Positions 27,023-37,354 of a stretch of 64,000 bases of DNA are shown piece after piece. Positions within the stretch are counted from its first letter, which is position 1. Each line of letters begins with the position of its first letter. The notes beneath the pieces were generated by a model. That model searched no databases and had not been told where the DNA came from. It was given only the letters and a program-made list of their open reading frames with translations. The translations under genes and the position numbers were made by a program. The DNA is taken from positions 1,991,820 through 2,055,819 of the forward strand of contig ML133493.1 in the NCBI GenBank assembly GCA_003864495.1, in the 5' to 3' direction. The stretch comes from Nemopilema nomurai (taxonomy: Eukaryota > Cnidaria > Scyphozoa > Rhizostomeae > Rhizostomatidae).

Positions 27023-28882
27023 ATGGGAGTTAACCGGTCAAATTTGACGCCAATGCCGCAAGGATTTGAATACACGGCAATCACTCTAAGAGACACCGAT
27101 ACCATAAGAATAATCTATCCAACACAGGAGGAAGTGAATGCAATAAGAAATACAATCAAACGTCACTGGGCATCTGGTAAGTGTCTCGCATCCGATTAAT
27201 GTTTACTGCTTGGGTAGAGATCAATTAGGATAATCTTGTGATACAAGAAAATTTTCAAAGCAATGTGGACTCAGCAATTATCACACTATCAAATATGAAA
27301 TTCACAAATAAATATGAGTGCAATCAAAATTTGGAACTGGGACTCTGCAATAAATAAAAGGTTAAGTAATAAATAGTAATATTGAACATTGTTAGGAATA
27401 TTGAGCTTTGGTAGGAAAATACATTTTAGGATTTTGAAAGTCTATTCTTTAAGGATACTCATCACTTTTTCTACAGGGATAAAGAAAGAAAAACAAGTAT
27501 TTGGTAGTGGACACGAGTTTCAGCTGAGAGGCGATCCATTTGAAGAACATAAATCTGTTGAAGAATCAATCAACACATGCAAACTGTGCTGTCATATGCT
27601 GTTTCGGCTATATAACATGAATTGCAAGTTGTTGTTTTCCAGTGACCTGTCACAAACATGTGATTTATCGACATGGGTTTTCCATAGGGAGCAAACACAG
27701 CTGGCACAGTTCAATTTTGCTTGTATTGGGGTGAGCAGCACTGACAAACTACAGTTTGTGAACTTTCCTGCCTCTATGCATCAGATGTTTCAGGGCATTG
27801 TACAAAAAAACTGGGGGCAAACTGAGCAGCATGTGGAAAAATTTGGTGATGCTCTTCAAATTACGTTGAATGGGAACCCTTGGATATCTCTTAATAGGAC
27901 AGAAGACATCCAATCAAAAACACTCATAAAGGCTCTTATCAATGGGCTTGGTGCCCAAAGGTGGCTTTTGTATGGGAGTAGCAATATTGGAGGAAAAGTA
28001 AATACACTCTTTTTCAAATATAAGCAAAGTTTGCCCACGGTTGGTTCAAAACCAGCAGAATTTGTTATGAGTTTCAGTGGCCACCATTGTATGCGACTAG
28101 TGGATAGCCCTCAAGATGCAATTAGTTGTGTAAAGGTGATTTTGTCACAGTGTTGGTTTCCTGGATTTGAGGCAGAACATTTTCATCCCAACTTATGTGA
28201 ATTCAGACTTATTGGCAACCCTTGGTGGACAGAGGGACAGGAAGGAGTAGATGCAAGGTTTCTCGTGTGCAAGATTTTTGAAGGATTGATGAGCATTGGA
28301 TGGAGGGTACAAATTGCAATGGACCTTTCAAGAAATATGGATGACAAGAGTGTTCTCACATTCCAACGTGCACCTCCAATCATGCTTCCCGTATTCTGCC
28401 TTTCACTTCATTATACTGATCAAATTCGAATCATAAATGCCCCACCAGACACAGGAGATGCTTTAAGTAGGGTGATAAGAAGCCTCTGGACACTTGGTGT
28501 TGCAAGTGAGCTACAACACGGGGCAAGCATTGAGCTTAAATTGAATGGTAATCCATGGAGTTATGGTTTTGATGGTCATGATAGCGCCCATGGTTGTGCT
28601 TTGCTGCTTCACTTGTTGAAATGGTGTGCTAATTTAGGTTGGTTTGTCATACTCTCAGCTGATGTGTCTTCAAGGTACCATAAGCAATCAAGTCAAGAAG
28701 GACGCTATGGTGCAACATGTCCACTTGATGTTCACAGTTGGTGGTTCGTGCAGTTAGGTGGGTTGCCAGAAACTAATCCTTCTTTACCAGCACAATTCAG
28801 AACAGGAGAATATGATCAGCAAGGCACTGGTATGGGGCCAGAAGAAAGTTATGCAGTTGCACCAGGCACAGACATGAAGTAA
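27023..28882 (+). CDS. GNPW-repeat protein C, putatively N-myristoylated, PPPY lost
   Basis: Two exons, 27023-27176 and 27477-28882, give 519 residues. It is the third member of the family at 16231-28882, with an identical first-exon length and intron phase. The start MGVNRSN keeps MGxxxS. The four repeats are conserved, with HEFQLRGDPF instead of GNPF in repeat 1 and several changes in repeat 2 (SFSGHHCMRL where A has SLNRTDRIRL). Repeats 3-4 closely match A (KIFEGLMSIGWRVQIA, NPWSYGFDGHD). The tail ends SYAVAPGTDMK with no PPPY. A stretch of about 130 bp from 27671 is almost identical to the matching part of A, which suggests gene conversion. Confidence 0.85.
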
Positions 28883-29922
28883 ATATGTATTGTTCACCCA
28901 ACTTGGGTAAACATGTTTCAGGAGCAGATTATATCAGTGATAACAAAAAAGCCTAATGTGCCCTAGCAGCTTTAAAGATGCTAACAACGCCCTGTAATAG
29001 CATGTTATAAAAATATTGCATTTAAATTTTAGGGAAAAGGATAACTGGTATGATTAACTTGTTTCCTAGTCCACTAAAAGTCAATAATTGTTTTCTGTTA
29101 CTTTATTACTGAGTTATTGTTACTTCAACAACCAGCCCTCATTTAGAATCAGTTACAATGGATGCCCATGAAATGTAGAAAATCCAAGATAAAAGCCTTG
29201 AAGAACATGTACATTTCCTCCAAAATTTCCAAATTATTGTATGCAAAATGTAAAAGCAGCATGAATATGCCCTCTCTTGGATTAAAGTTCCTGTCATTTT
29301 TCAAGTCATATGTTCCAATTTTTTTTGTCTTTTTGTAAAATTGACTTTTAAGATTTTATCTTCGCTGGCCATTTTTGCCTTAAAATTGCCTTCAAATTTT
29401 TTCTTCAATAGTTGCACAATTTTTGAAAAATTCATCTGATAGTAGAGATAATGAATCATCACAGATGAAATGCAACACCTTCAGCAGTTGTATTTATATC
29501 AAAGCTATAATTTTACCACATTTTCCAAAAAATGGTTTTCAATTATATAAAACAGAAGATGCTATTGGATATAGCTTGTTAAAAAGTTAATAGTTGATGA
29601 TGATGATTTAATATGCTCATCCAAAATTTTCAATGTTTTAACCTTTCAAAGTAAACTCAGTTTTGGTATACTTATTGCAAAAATTGTTACAACATAAAAA
29701 CTGTATAAATCGTTTTGAAAATTGAATTAAAAAAGGCTAGCAAAAAGTATCAGATGGTGCTGTCCAAAATTCTAAAAACATTATGGGGTAGGCAGTATTG
29801 GCAAATAAAACTACTTGCCTGTGGTTAGAGGTAAATTAATAACTAGTAAAAAGAACTGGCAACTTGTACTGCTGTCTCTTTTCTTAAATAAAAACATAAA
29901 AATGTTTGTTTGGCTTCCTTCT
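28883..29922. other. Convergent 3' flanks of gene C and GAR1, no gene seen
   Basis: AT-rich sequence between two converging genes. Only 3' UTRs are expected, and I see nothing else that I can support. Confidence 0.5.
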
Positions 29923-32900
29923 CTATCTACCTCGACCAAATCCTCTGCCTCTACCCCGACCTATAGAAGAAACATTCATAAAATGAGTAATCTAATGAAC
30001 TTTGTGTCAATAATTTAGATACACGTGTTTATTTAGTTGGAAAAATTAAAATAATCATCTTCAAATTATTGCTTTCAATCCAGCTTAAACTATAGTCAAT
30101 TTGGTTAGCCTGTCAGTCCACAACCAATATATATCTAATTAAAACACACTACAATTTTAATATCCCCCTGTCTTTCTAAAAAGGGATAAGAGCCTGTTTG
30201 CCTTGATAGTTATTAAATCTTCTACAGAAATATGTACTTACTGAATCCTTGTCCTCCTCTGCCAAAGCCACGTCCACCTCCACGAGGAGTTGAACCCCTT
30301 CCACCTTGAAAGAGATTCATCAATAGTTAAGCATACTGGATCACACTTTGAGGTCAGCTATGCTGGATCATTACTTAGCACAAATGATTATTTCAAAGAC
30401 AGCTAATTATTTAATTCCAAAAAAAAAATTCAAGAAAAATTCATTCTAATATCATGATTGATGGTACTAACTACAGTTACCAATTAAAATTACTTCAAAA
30501 ATTTGATACATGTGCTAAAATGTGGCTGGAGAAAGCAAAGACCTGGTTACTATATGCCTTTTCCATTTTTGAATCCACTTTTGAGGCCACTTTTGCTACC
30601 TTAATGAACCCAATAGCACATTTTTCAAACATTAAGCATTTAAACTTACTATCCAGTTAGACAATTTTCTATTTAAAAATGAGTGAAAAAATCAGCTGAT
30701 TTAAGGATTCATAAAGCTAAACAAGATTCATAACCTGATTCAAAATTCAAAATTTTGCTATACATTTACACATGCATGATTTGCTTTCTTAGAATGTTGC
30801 AAGCTGCAAACCCTGGAGGGATAGACATTGGAAGTGAAAAAATAAGTTAACAACAAGAGCAATGGAAACCATTGACACAAAGTGGATAAGACAGCTTACT
30901 ACCTCTTCCTCCCCTTGGTGTTCCCCCTCTTGGCGTGCCACCTCTTGGTGTTCGGCCTCTTCCACCTCCCCGACCACCACTACCTACAAACAATAAATCA
31001 ATTGATCCTACTTGGTACCCAAAAGCAGTATAAAAAGAAAGTGGGGTTCTAAAATATTAAAACATGACTCCATATTCATTTACTACTGGTAAAGCTAAAC
31101 TATGTTGAACAAATAAAACATAAAATGAGAGAGAATTTTTTGTAAAAAAGATCACTAAATGTAGAAATGCTACGCAAAAAAGAGTAGATTCATAAGAAGT
31201 AAATGCACAGACTTTCTACTGATGCCTGTGCTTTGAGATAAGGGAAATTTAGAAATGTGTTTAAGCAATAGAGCATGAAACAAATGACAATGCATGTATC
31301 ATTGAATATCTATTTTATCAACATTAGTATATCCAGTTGAGTGTAATTCTACAAATGCCATAAAGCCATTAAACTGTTAAAAATACAAACAACTATAATT
31401 CATTTGAAAATACCAATTGGCAATTGGACTACTGACCTCTGGAACCAGGAAGAAATCTTGATAAAGGCAGCAACTTATATGGGTCAATGTAGAACTAGAA
31501 AGTTGTAGATATATGAAAGTCATTAAGATAGAGTTTAAAGCTGTTTTAAAGTTTACAAGAATCAATGAAAGTTGTCAATATGCGAAGAGCACTTCAGTAT
31601 TATTACAGCAAACTAGCACAGAACTTCCAACATTGTTATAATTGCAAATTTAACTAAAATGTATTAGAAAAGTTACATAAACTGTTTCACATAAAATAAG
31701 GTGCTAATTAGAGGCAAACTACCCATATACTTACTTTCTGAGTACTTTTAAATGATGATGCATACATATTTTCCGATAGTTTAACTGAAAAATAGTGTTA
31801 GGAATCAAGGAAAAATCTTCATATAATGACTTGAAACTTATGCTAAGTTGCATGTCACAATTTGGATTTTTCTGTCTTTTCCGTTTAAAATGCAAGTGAT
31901 TACAGTGCTTTTCTAAAAAGTTAAGAATTTTGTTGTTTTTGTAAGAAGGTAATATAGCAAGGGTTGCCTGTATTCAGGGCAAGGAAACCACTATTTCCAT
32001 TGTCCCTCTGCTGCAGTCATTTCTGAATAAAACTATGATTTACAAGTTTTGTTGCTGAAGAACTAATAACACAGCCATTGTTATATGAAAAAATCAATAT
32101 TGATATCATTATTATCAATACTCATGTTTCAAAGGCAAAAATGGCAGAGATGAGCATATGAAGTAGTTAAGCACTCTAGAAAAGGATATGAAGTCTGTCA
32201 TTGGTCCAAATATCTCATCAACTTTTCCTATCTGTGACTTGTTTTCCAGGTAGATTGGTGCATTGAAGTATGGAACACTTGCATTGGTACATTTGCATAC
32301 CAAATCGTTCTCACAAGGGTGTAAGAAGTGTCCAATTTCTAAGCGAAAGCCAGATAATTGAGAGTTATGCATTAAAAATACTTTCAACATATTTTGTAAA
32401 GAATTAAAATCCAATCTGTGATTAAAGTAGAGAATAACAAACAGCCTGGAGATTGAATAAAACCAGCAAGAACAAAAGGCCTGTCTCTAGATGAGTTGGT
32501 TGCAAGAGATCACTCTGAGGCCCAGGCAGTTTTTCACCAGAACCACAAACATTACTTAAAATAACAAAAATAAACAAACCCATCCACATATGTTTAGGCT
32601 ATATTGCTCCGCGGATCCCACAACTCTGTCTATCATCTCAGGTTGGAGTTTATGTATGATTTTTGTATCATGAATATAATTAAATGAAGAATTTGCAGTC
32701 CCCTGATTGATTGTTGCTTTTTTGTGTATAATTGAGTTTTCTAACACGTGACGTCAACATCACGTGAAGTTATAACGGCAGTTAGGTGTTAGACCAGATA
32801 CAGAGCCCTGAAGTTATAATCTTCTTCTGGTTTCAACTTTATAATTCAAACCTCCCTCAATAAAATTTTGTTTTACAATCACATCCATTGTTAATAATAA

Positions 32901-33341
32901 AAATTACTAATAAACCTTCCTCAAATATGACATTAATAGGCAAAACCTTCCTCTATCTACCAGCCATGGAGCCGTCAACATTTCTGTACTCCGATCAGGT
33001 GAATCGCAATTCTGGTACCACCAAGACGTTCCACAGAAGCATGGTGCTACAAAAGTTTGTGTACACGAGGGCTGGTTTGATGGTTCGAAGGTCTCCTTGT
33101 TTAAGGAGATAGACGTCACTTAGTATTTATTAAAAACAAAAAAAAACAAGGTATCAAATCTCATAGTGTTATTAATATGTTGCTACCGCTGCCGACATCT
33201 TGTCAAATAATAAAACAGCTCACCAACAACTTTCTCGGGGGGGCCTGCATCATAGTATGATCCACCACCTCTCCCTCTTCCACGTCCTCCACCACCTCTA
33301 AAGTTTCCTCTTCCTCCACCACGTCCTCTTGGAAATCCCAT
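29923..33341 (-). CDS. GAR1: GAR1, H/ACA ribonucleoprotein complex subunit 1
   Basis: Seven exons: 33341-33224, 32338-32190, 31794-31735, 31494-31437, 30983-30903, 30304-30242, 29960-29923; 188 residues, with phases closing throughout. The protein has a Gly/Arg-rich N-terminus ([14 protein letters not shown]), then the Gar1 core ([67 protein letters not shown]) and a C-terminal Gly/Arg tail with TPRGG repeats spread over three small exons. In the known family, Gar1 binds the pseudouridine synthase of H/ACA snoRNPs and acts in rRNA pseudouridylation and telomerase RNP in the nucleolus and Cajal bodies. Intron 2 is an AT-AC U12-type intron (listed separately). The length is close to the vertebrate protein. 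Confidence 0.97.
31795..32189 (-). other. GAR1: U12-type AT-AC intron in GAR1
   Basis: The donor directly after the codon for F in MTDF reads ATATCCTTTT, the U12 AT-AC consensus. The intron ends CAC directly before the codons for [11 protein letters not shown] perfect TTCCTTRAY branch site (TTCCTTGAT) places the branch A at 31805, ten bases before the 3' junction, within the usual U12 range. No GT-AG pair restores the conserved DF-YFSV junction. Confidence 0.95.
32745..32766. promoter_or_regulatory. E-box / CRE / E-box cluster in GAR1 intron 1
   Basis: CACGTG at 32745-32750 overlaps TGACGTCA at 32749-32756, and a second CACGTG lies at 32761-32766. E-boxes bind Myc/MITF-type bHLH factors and the CRE binds bZIP factors. 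The location in the first intron of a ribosome-biogenesis gene fits a growth-responsive element, by inference. Confidence 0.4.
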
Positions 33342-34218
33342 GATAAACCGCTAGAGAACAAACCTCTTCGCAATTTGTGACAACAAAAAAGGTATGCGCT
33401 TCGTAGGCCACATGGATATCGAAACACTGAAACGAGGCACGTCGTGTTTGCGAGGCGACTCGAAAGTTATTCTCGAGCCATGTGCCATTTTTCTAAATTG
33501 TGCTTAAAGAACAATAAAATTTTTTTAAAATAGGTATAAAAATTGGGGTAATAGAAGAAGTTGGTTTCGAATATGATAGTCAAAATGTAAATCTAGTCTA
33601 TTTGAGTGAGAGGGGGTGAAAATTAAGAAGGGAATAAAAGGGTGGTGGAAGGCTTCTGAAATTTTGTTAAAGATCTGCTCCCTAGGCCCATGTCCATGAG
33701 TCTTCCTGGTGTTCATATTCTGGCTTTGCCCCCTTTTCCACGGTACTCTTGTTCCATTTGAAAAAATAATGTTATGTCCGTGTTCAAAAGATATTTTTAT
33801 CCGTTAGCAAGCATAAGTCCAAAGATTGAATTTGAATATGGAATAACTTTTGCCCAAAAAACTGTTTTGTTTTACAAAAAATTTGAATATTGAAATGTGG
33901 GTGAATAATAAAGAATACAGATAAGATTGGTAAGTTATGATGCCCATGGCAAGCATTGTTGTCATACTTTTGGTACCTTAAGGTATACAAATGACTCTAT
34001 AATCAAGAAAATAGGAAATAAATTCTTATATTTCTTATGTCTCCATAAGTTTTTAGATGAAACAAGTGTATATTTGAAAAGCCAAAAATGACAAAAAACA
34101 GGATCAATGAGTAAATGCATTCAAGATACACCATATCTAAATACAAATCTTAAAGCATCAGTAATTTACAAGATTTAGTAACATCATTCAAAGCATGAAC
34201 TAACAATAGATAGATATT
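33342..34218. other. GAR1 5' region and hinderin 3' flank, no gene seen
   Basis: Contains the GAR1 promoter (the gene starts at 33341 on the minus strand) and the 3' end of the hinderin-like gene. No further coding exon or repeat was recognised. Confidence 0.5.
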
Positions 34219-36180
34219 TTAAAATTTCTGCAAATAAAACACATCTGAAAGAAGCTTATTCTCATCTTGTTCACTTTCAGTGTCTGATTGATCAGTGCTA
34301 GCAAATATTCTTTCATTGTTTGACTTTGCTTGCATGATATTTTCAGCAAATCCCAAATAACTTCCAAGTTCAAATGAATCTTGAACTTCTTTGCTTTTGA
34401 AACTGGTTTGATCAATTTCTTCTAGAATGTTTAATAAAGATGATTGTTTTCTATCCAGATTTGGGCTGTAAAATGATTTCCTTGAAGAATCTTTTGCACT
34501 AGATTCATCTGAATCAAAAACATCATAATATCTTTCTGTGTCTTCTTGAACTAGACCTTGGGATAATCGTCTTTGCAAAATCTGCATCACTGTTTGCTGA
34601 GATATCTTCAAATCTATTAAACTCCCATGATCCAGGATTTGGTCTACCTTTCTTGGTTATGTTTGGCTTCTCTTGGAAAGATGAAGAAGTTTCAGTTTTC
34701 TGTAGGTGTTTCAAATCTGTTGTTACTGGAAAGTTTTGAAGGAGTTTTAACTTTTTAGCTTCATTTGACTCTAATGAATCTCTTTTATGAAAAAAGAAAG
34801 CAGGTAACTCATCCTGAACATCATGTAGAGGACTTGCCAGCATTCCAAAATCCACTTTGAAATCATTTGATTTACTATTTTGTTCAGCTGGATGAGGTCC
34901 TTTTGTCTTCATTGATGCCTCTAAAAACTTCTTTTCATTTTGAGCTGGCTCAGCATTAGGTGTTTTTTCCTTTATGGACTCTAATATTTCAATGTCACAT
35001 TGAACTGCCTGTGAAACAGTGTGGTTATCCTTTGTACAAACGGCTACATCCTTACTGGCTATAGTTTGAGGCACTACCTTTGAACAAGAATCAACTTCTT
35101 TCTCAAAGTGTGTTGGGGATCTTTGTTCTATAGTGATATGGGCTATATCTTCCAAATACTTTTTATGTAGTTCTTTAAGTCCTTCTAACTGCTCTTGTAT
35201 GCACTTTTGCTGCTCCAACAATGCATTTTGTTGATCCAACAGTTTACTCTGTGCTCCAAAATCAGGTTTTCTCTGTTCTGATAATTCATCACAAGCTTCA
35301 GGTGCTGAAACATCACACATACTGCATTTAAGAACATCAGTTGACAAGTCAGGCCCAATTTTCAAGCAGCTTTCTGAGCTTTCAGGATATACTTTTTGGA
35401 TGGACTTGGTGTAGGCAATTCACGTCCAAGGTTTTTTGGGTGGCTATGCGAATGGCTTTCTCCAACTGTTACCTCCTTTTCATGTCCAGTAACAGAGTAA
35501 TAAGTTGGAATTTTCTCTGTTGGATCCTTAAGAATAATAGCTTCTCGAAGATTTTCAGGAAAATCGAAATTACTTGGTTCCTTAGAGATTTTGCTTTCGT
35601 GATGCTTGTCCTTTACATCCAATGGTTTTATGAAACTCCCATTTACTTTACCGCTTGATAGATCTTTATGTTGCATTTGTTTACTGTACTGGTTGATAAG
35701 AAATTGGTACTCCAACATCTTTTCCCTTAATTCATCTCTTTCCATAACCAGTTTCTCTTGCTCTTGCTTTAGAACCCCCTCCTTCCCTTGAAAATCTATT
35801 CTCTCCTTGTGCAAAGCGTTAATGGCCAACTTGCGCTCTTCACCAACCTTTGCAAGTTCTTTAATCAAGTTGGCCACCCTTCTTTTATCTTCACTTCCAA
35901 GATCCTTCAAGCTTATAGTAATCTTCTTTTTGCTGCCTTTCATTGTCACCTGTTCTTCTAATTCACCTCGTTGCAACTTTTCTTCAGGCAGTCGAGCCCC
36001 TGCTCTGCTTGGTTCCGGTGTTTGATTTACTTTCTTCGCCTGAAGCCATGGCCTAGCCGAAGCAGTGACTTTGCGACCGTGGACAGCCGTAGATGGTCGC
36101 GGGAACACACCAGGAACATTGACTTCCTTTACTTGGGAGTCGTCTGGCTCATCTCGTCTCCAAAAAATCGTGGCACTCAT
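34219..36180 (-). pseudogene. KIAA1328: Hinderin (KIAA1328) homologue, intronless, two frame breaks
   Basis: Open frames run 36180-35362, then about 35410-34523 in a second frame, then 34611-34219 back in the first frame. Together they span one protein of about 650 residues. The first part has SLKDLGSEDKRRVANLIKEL followed by a long coiled coil, matching the hinderin signature as I recall it. The second has a Gln-rich coiled coil (LLDQQNALLEQQ). The third has SLLNILEE and ends ENKLLSDVFYLQKF, similar to the human C-terminus. The first break lies in or near an A5 run at about 35401 (one base seems missing). The second lies near 34540-34575 (one base too many). Both flanks stay coding-like. Human KIAA1328 has several introns, whereas this copy has none. 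Either the assembly has homopolymer errors in a live gene or this is a retrocopy starting to decay. I favour sequencing errors, so the pseudogene label is provisional. Hinderin's function is poorly known (SMC3 interaction was reported). Confidence 0.8.
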
Positions 36181-37354
36181 TTCATTGCATGATTACTGCG
36201 CTTGGTCTGGGATTTCTTGTTTTTCGAAATTCTGGCGCTTGTTGATGCAACGATTTCAAATTGTGCTTCGTAGAGGCCTTCCGTTTTCCTGCGCAGGTCA
36301 TTCGGAAACTGGCCTCGTTTGCAAGCCAAACGAGGGGAAATCCCTGGTGTACGCAACGCTGAAGTGGGAATGATTGCTAGTATGATCAAATGTACCTCGA
36401 CAAAAAGAAGCTCATAGGGTTAATACTTTCTACAACTTTAATAACTATTTTATATGTTGGAAATTTTTAATGACGTAGGTAATGACTGTTTTTGGTAATT
36501 CATAATTTTGTTGTTCAGCAATTGACATTTTCGAGAAAAAATATTCTAATGTAAGTTACGATAAAACGTCAGAACCAGCTTCATATCAGCAATTATTTAT
36601 ATGTACTTATTAAGGAAGAAATTATGGGAAAAACTGCAAGGACCTACTTCTATTCGCAACTATCGAACAGTGAGTGAATGTGAAAATTCAAGTTGATTCG
36701 TCATAGATAGAATGGCGGCATTAAGTTGAGAATAATTCAAAATATCAGCTCAATTTTTATGTCTGTCATATCTTCTTATATTCTATTAATTCTTATATAA
36801 ATTCTTAAAATGATGAAACTGAAGTATCTGTGGCCAACAAAAAGGTTTTCTTTCTTGGCTTTTAGGCAAATTCAATCCAATCCAATACAATCAAAAAGCT
36901 TGTTATGATTATTTCAGATTTTGAGATAAAATGGCTAAGAAAAGGTAAACAATGATTGTACTGTACAGTTCAACATGTTATGCGTACCTAAAAAGTTTAT
37001 CTTTTTCACTTTCAGAAGTAGCAATAGGATACCAGTATATATAGAGTGATCAACCCCATTGATGCCCTAGACAGCTGCATCCTATGTTACCTGAAATCAA
37101 TATATTTTGAAACAAGCAATAACCCATTGTCAAAATTAATAAAAAAAGGGGCTTATTACCTCATAAAAATTAGGGTGGGAATGAAATTCCAGCTGTTGGT
37201 GATTTAGCTAAAAAGCTTAGCTGCAGATAGCTTTTTGATACTTCTTAAAGGATGCTCAAAGCCACCCAGCATTTGAATTATATTTTTATATATTGCAGTA
37301 TGTTTGAATTAAGAAGCTGAAGAAGAAGAGTATTCTTGCCTCTATTGAAACAAG
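36181..37354. other. Head-to-head promoter region, hinderin / EXD1
   Basis: About 1.2 kb separates the divergent start codons of the hinderin-like gene (minus) and EXD1 (plus). It is GC-richer near 36180-36350. A short spliced-looking ORF, MAKKR (36931-36944, donor gtaaac) joined to an acceptor near 37016, would stop soon after, so it could be an EXD1 leader exon with an upstream ORF. Confidence 0.4.
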
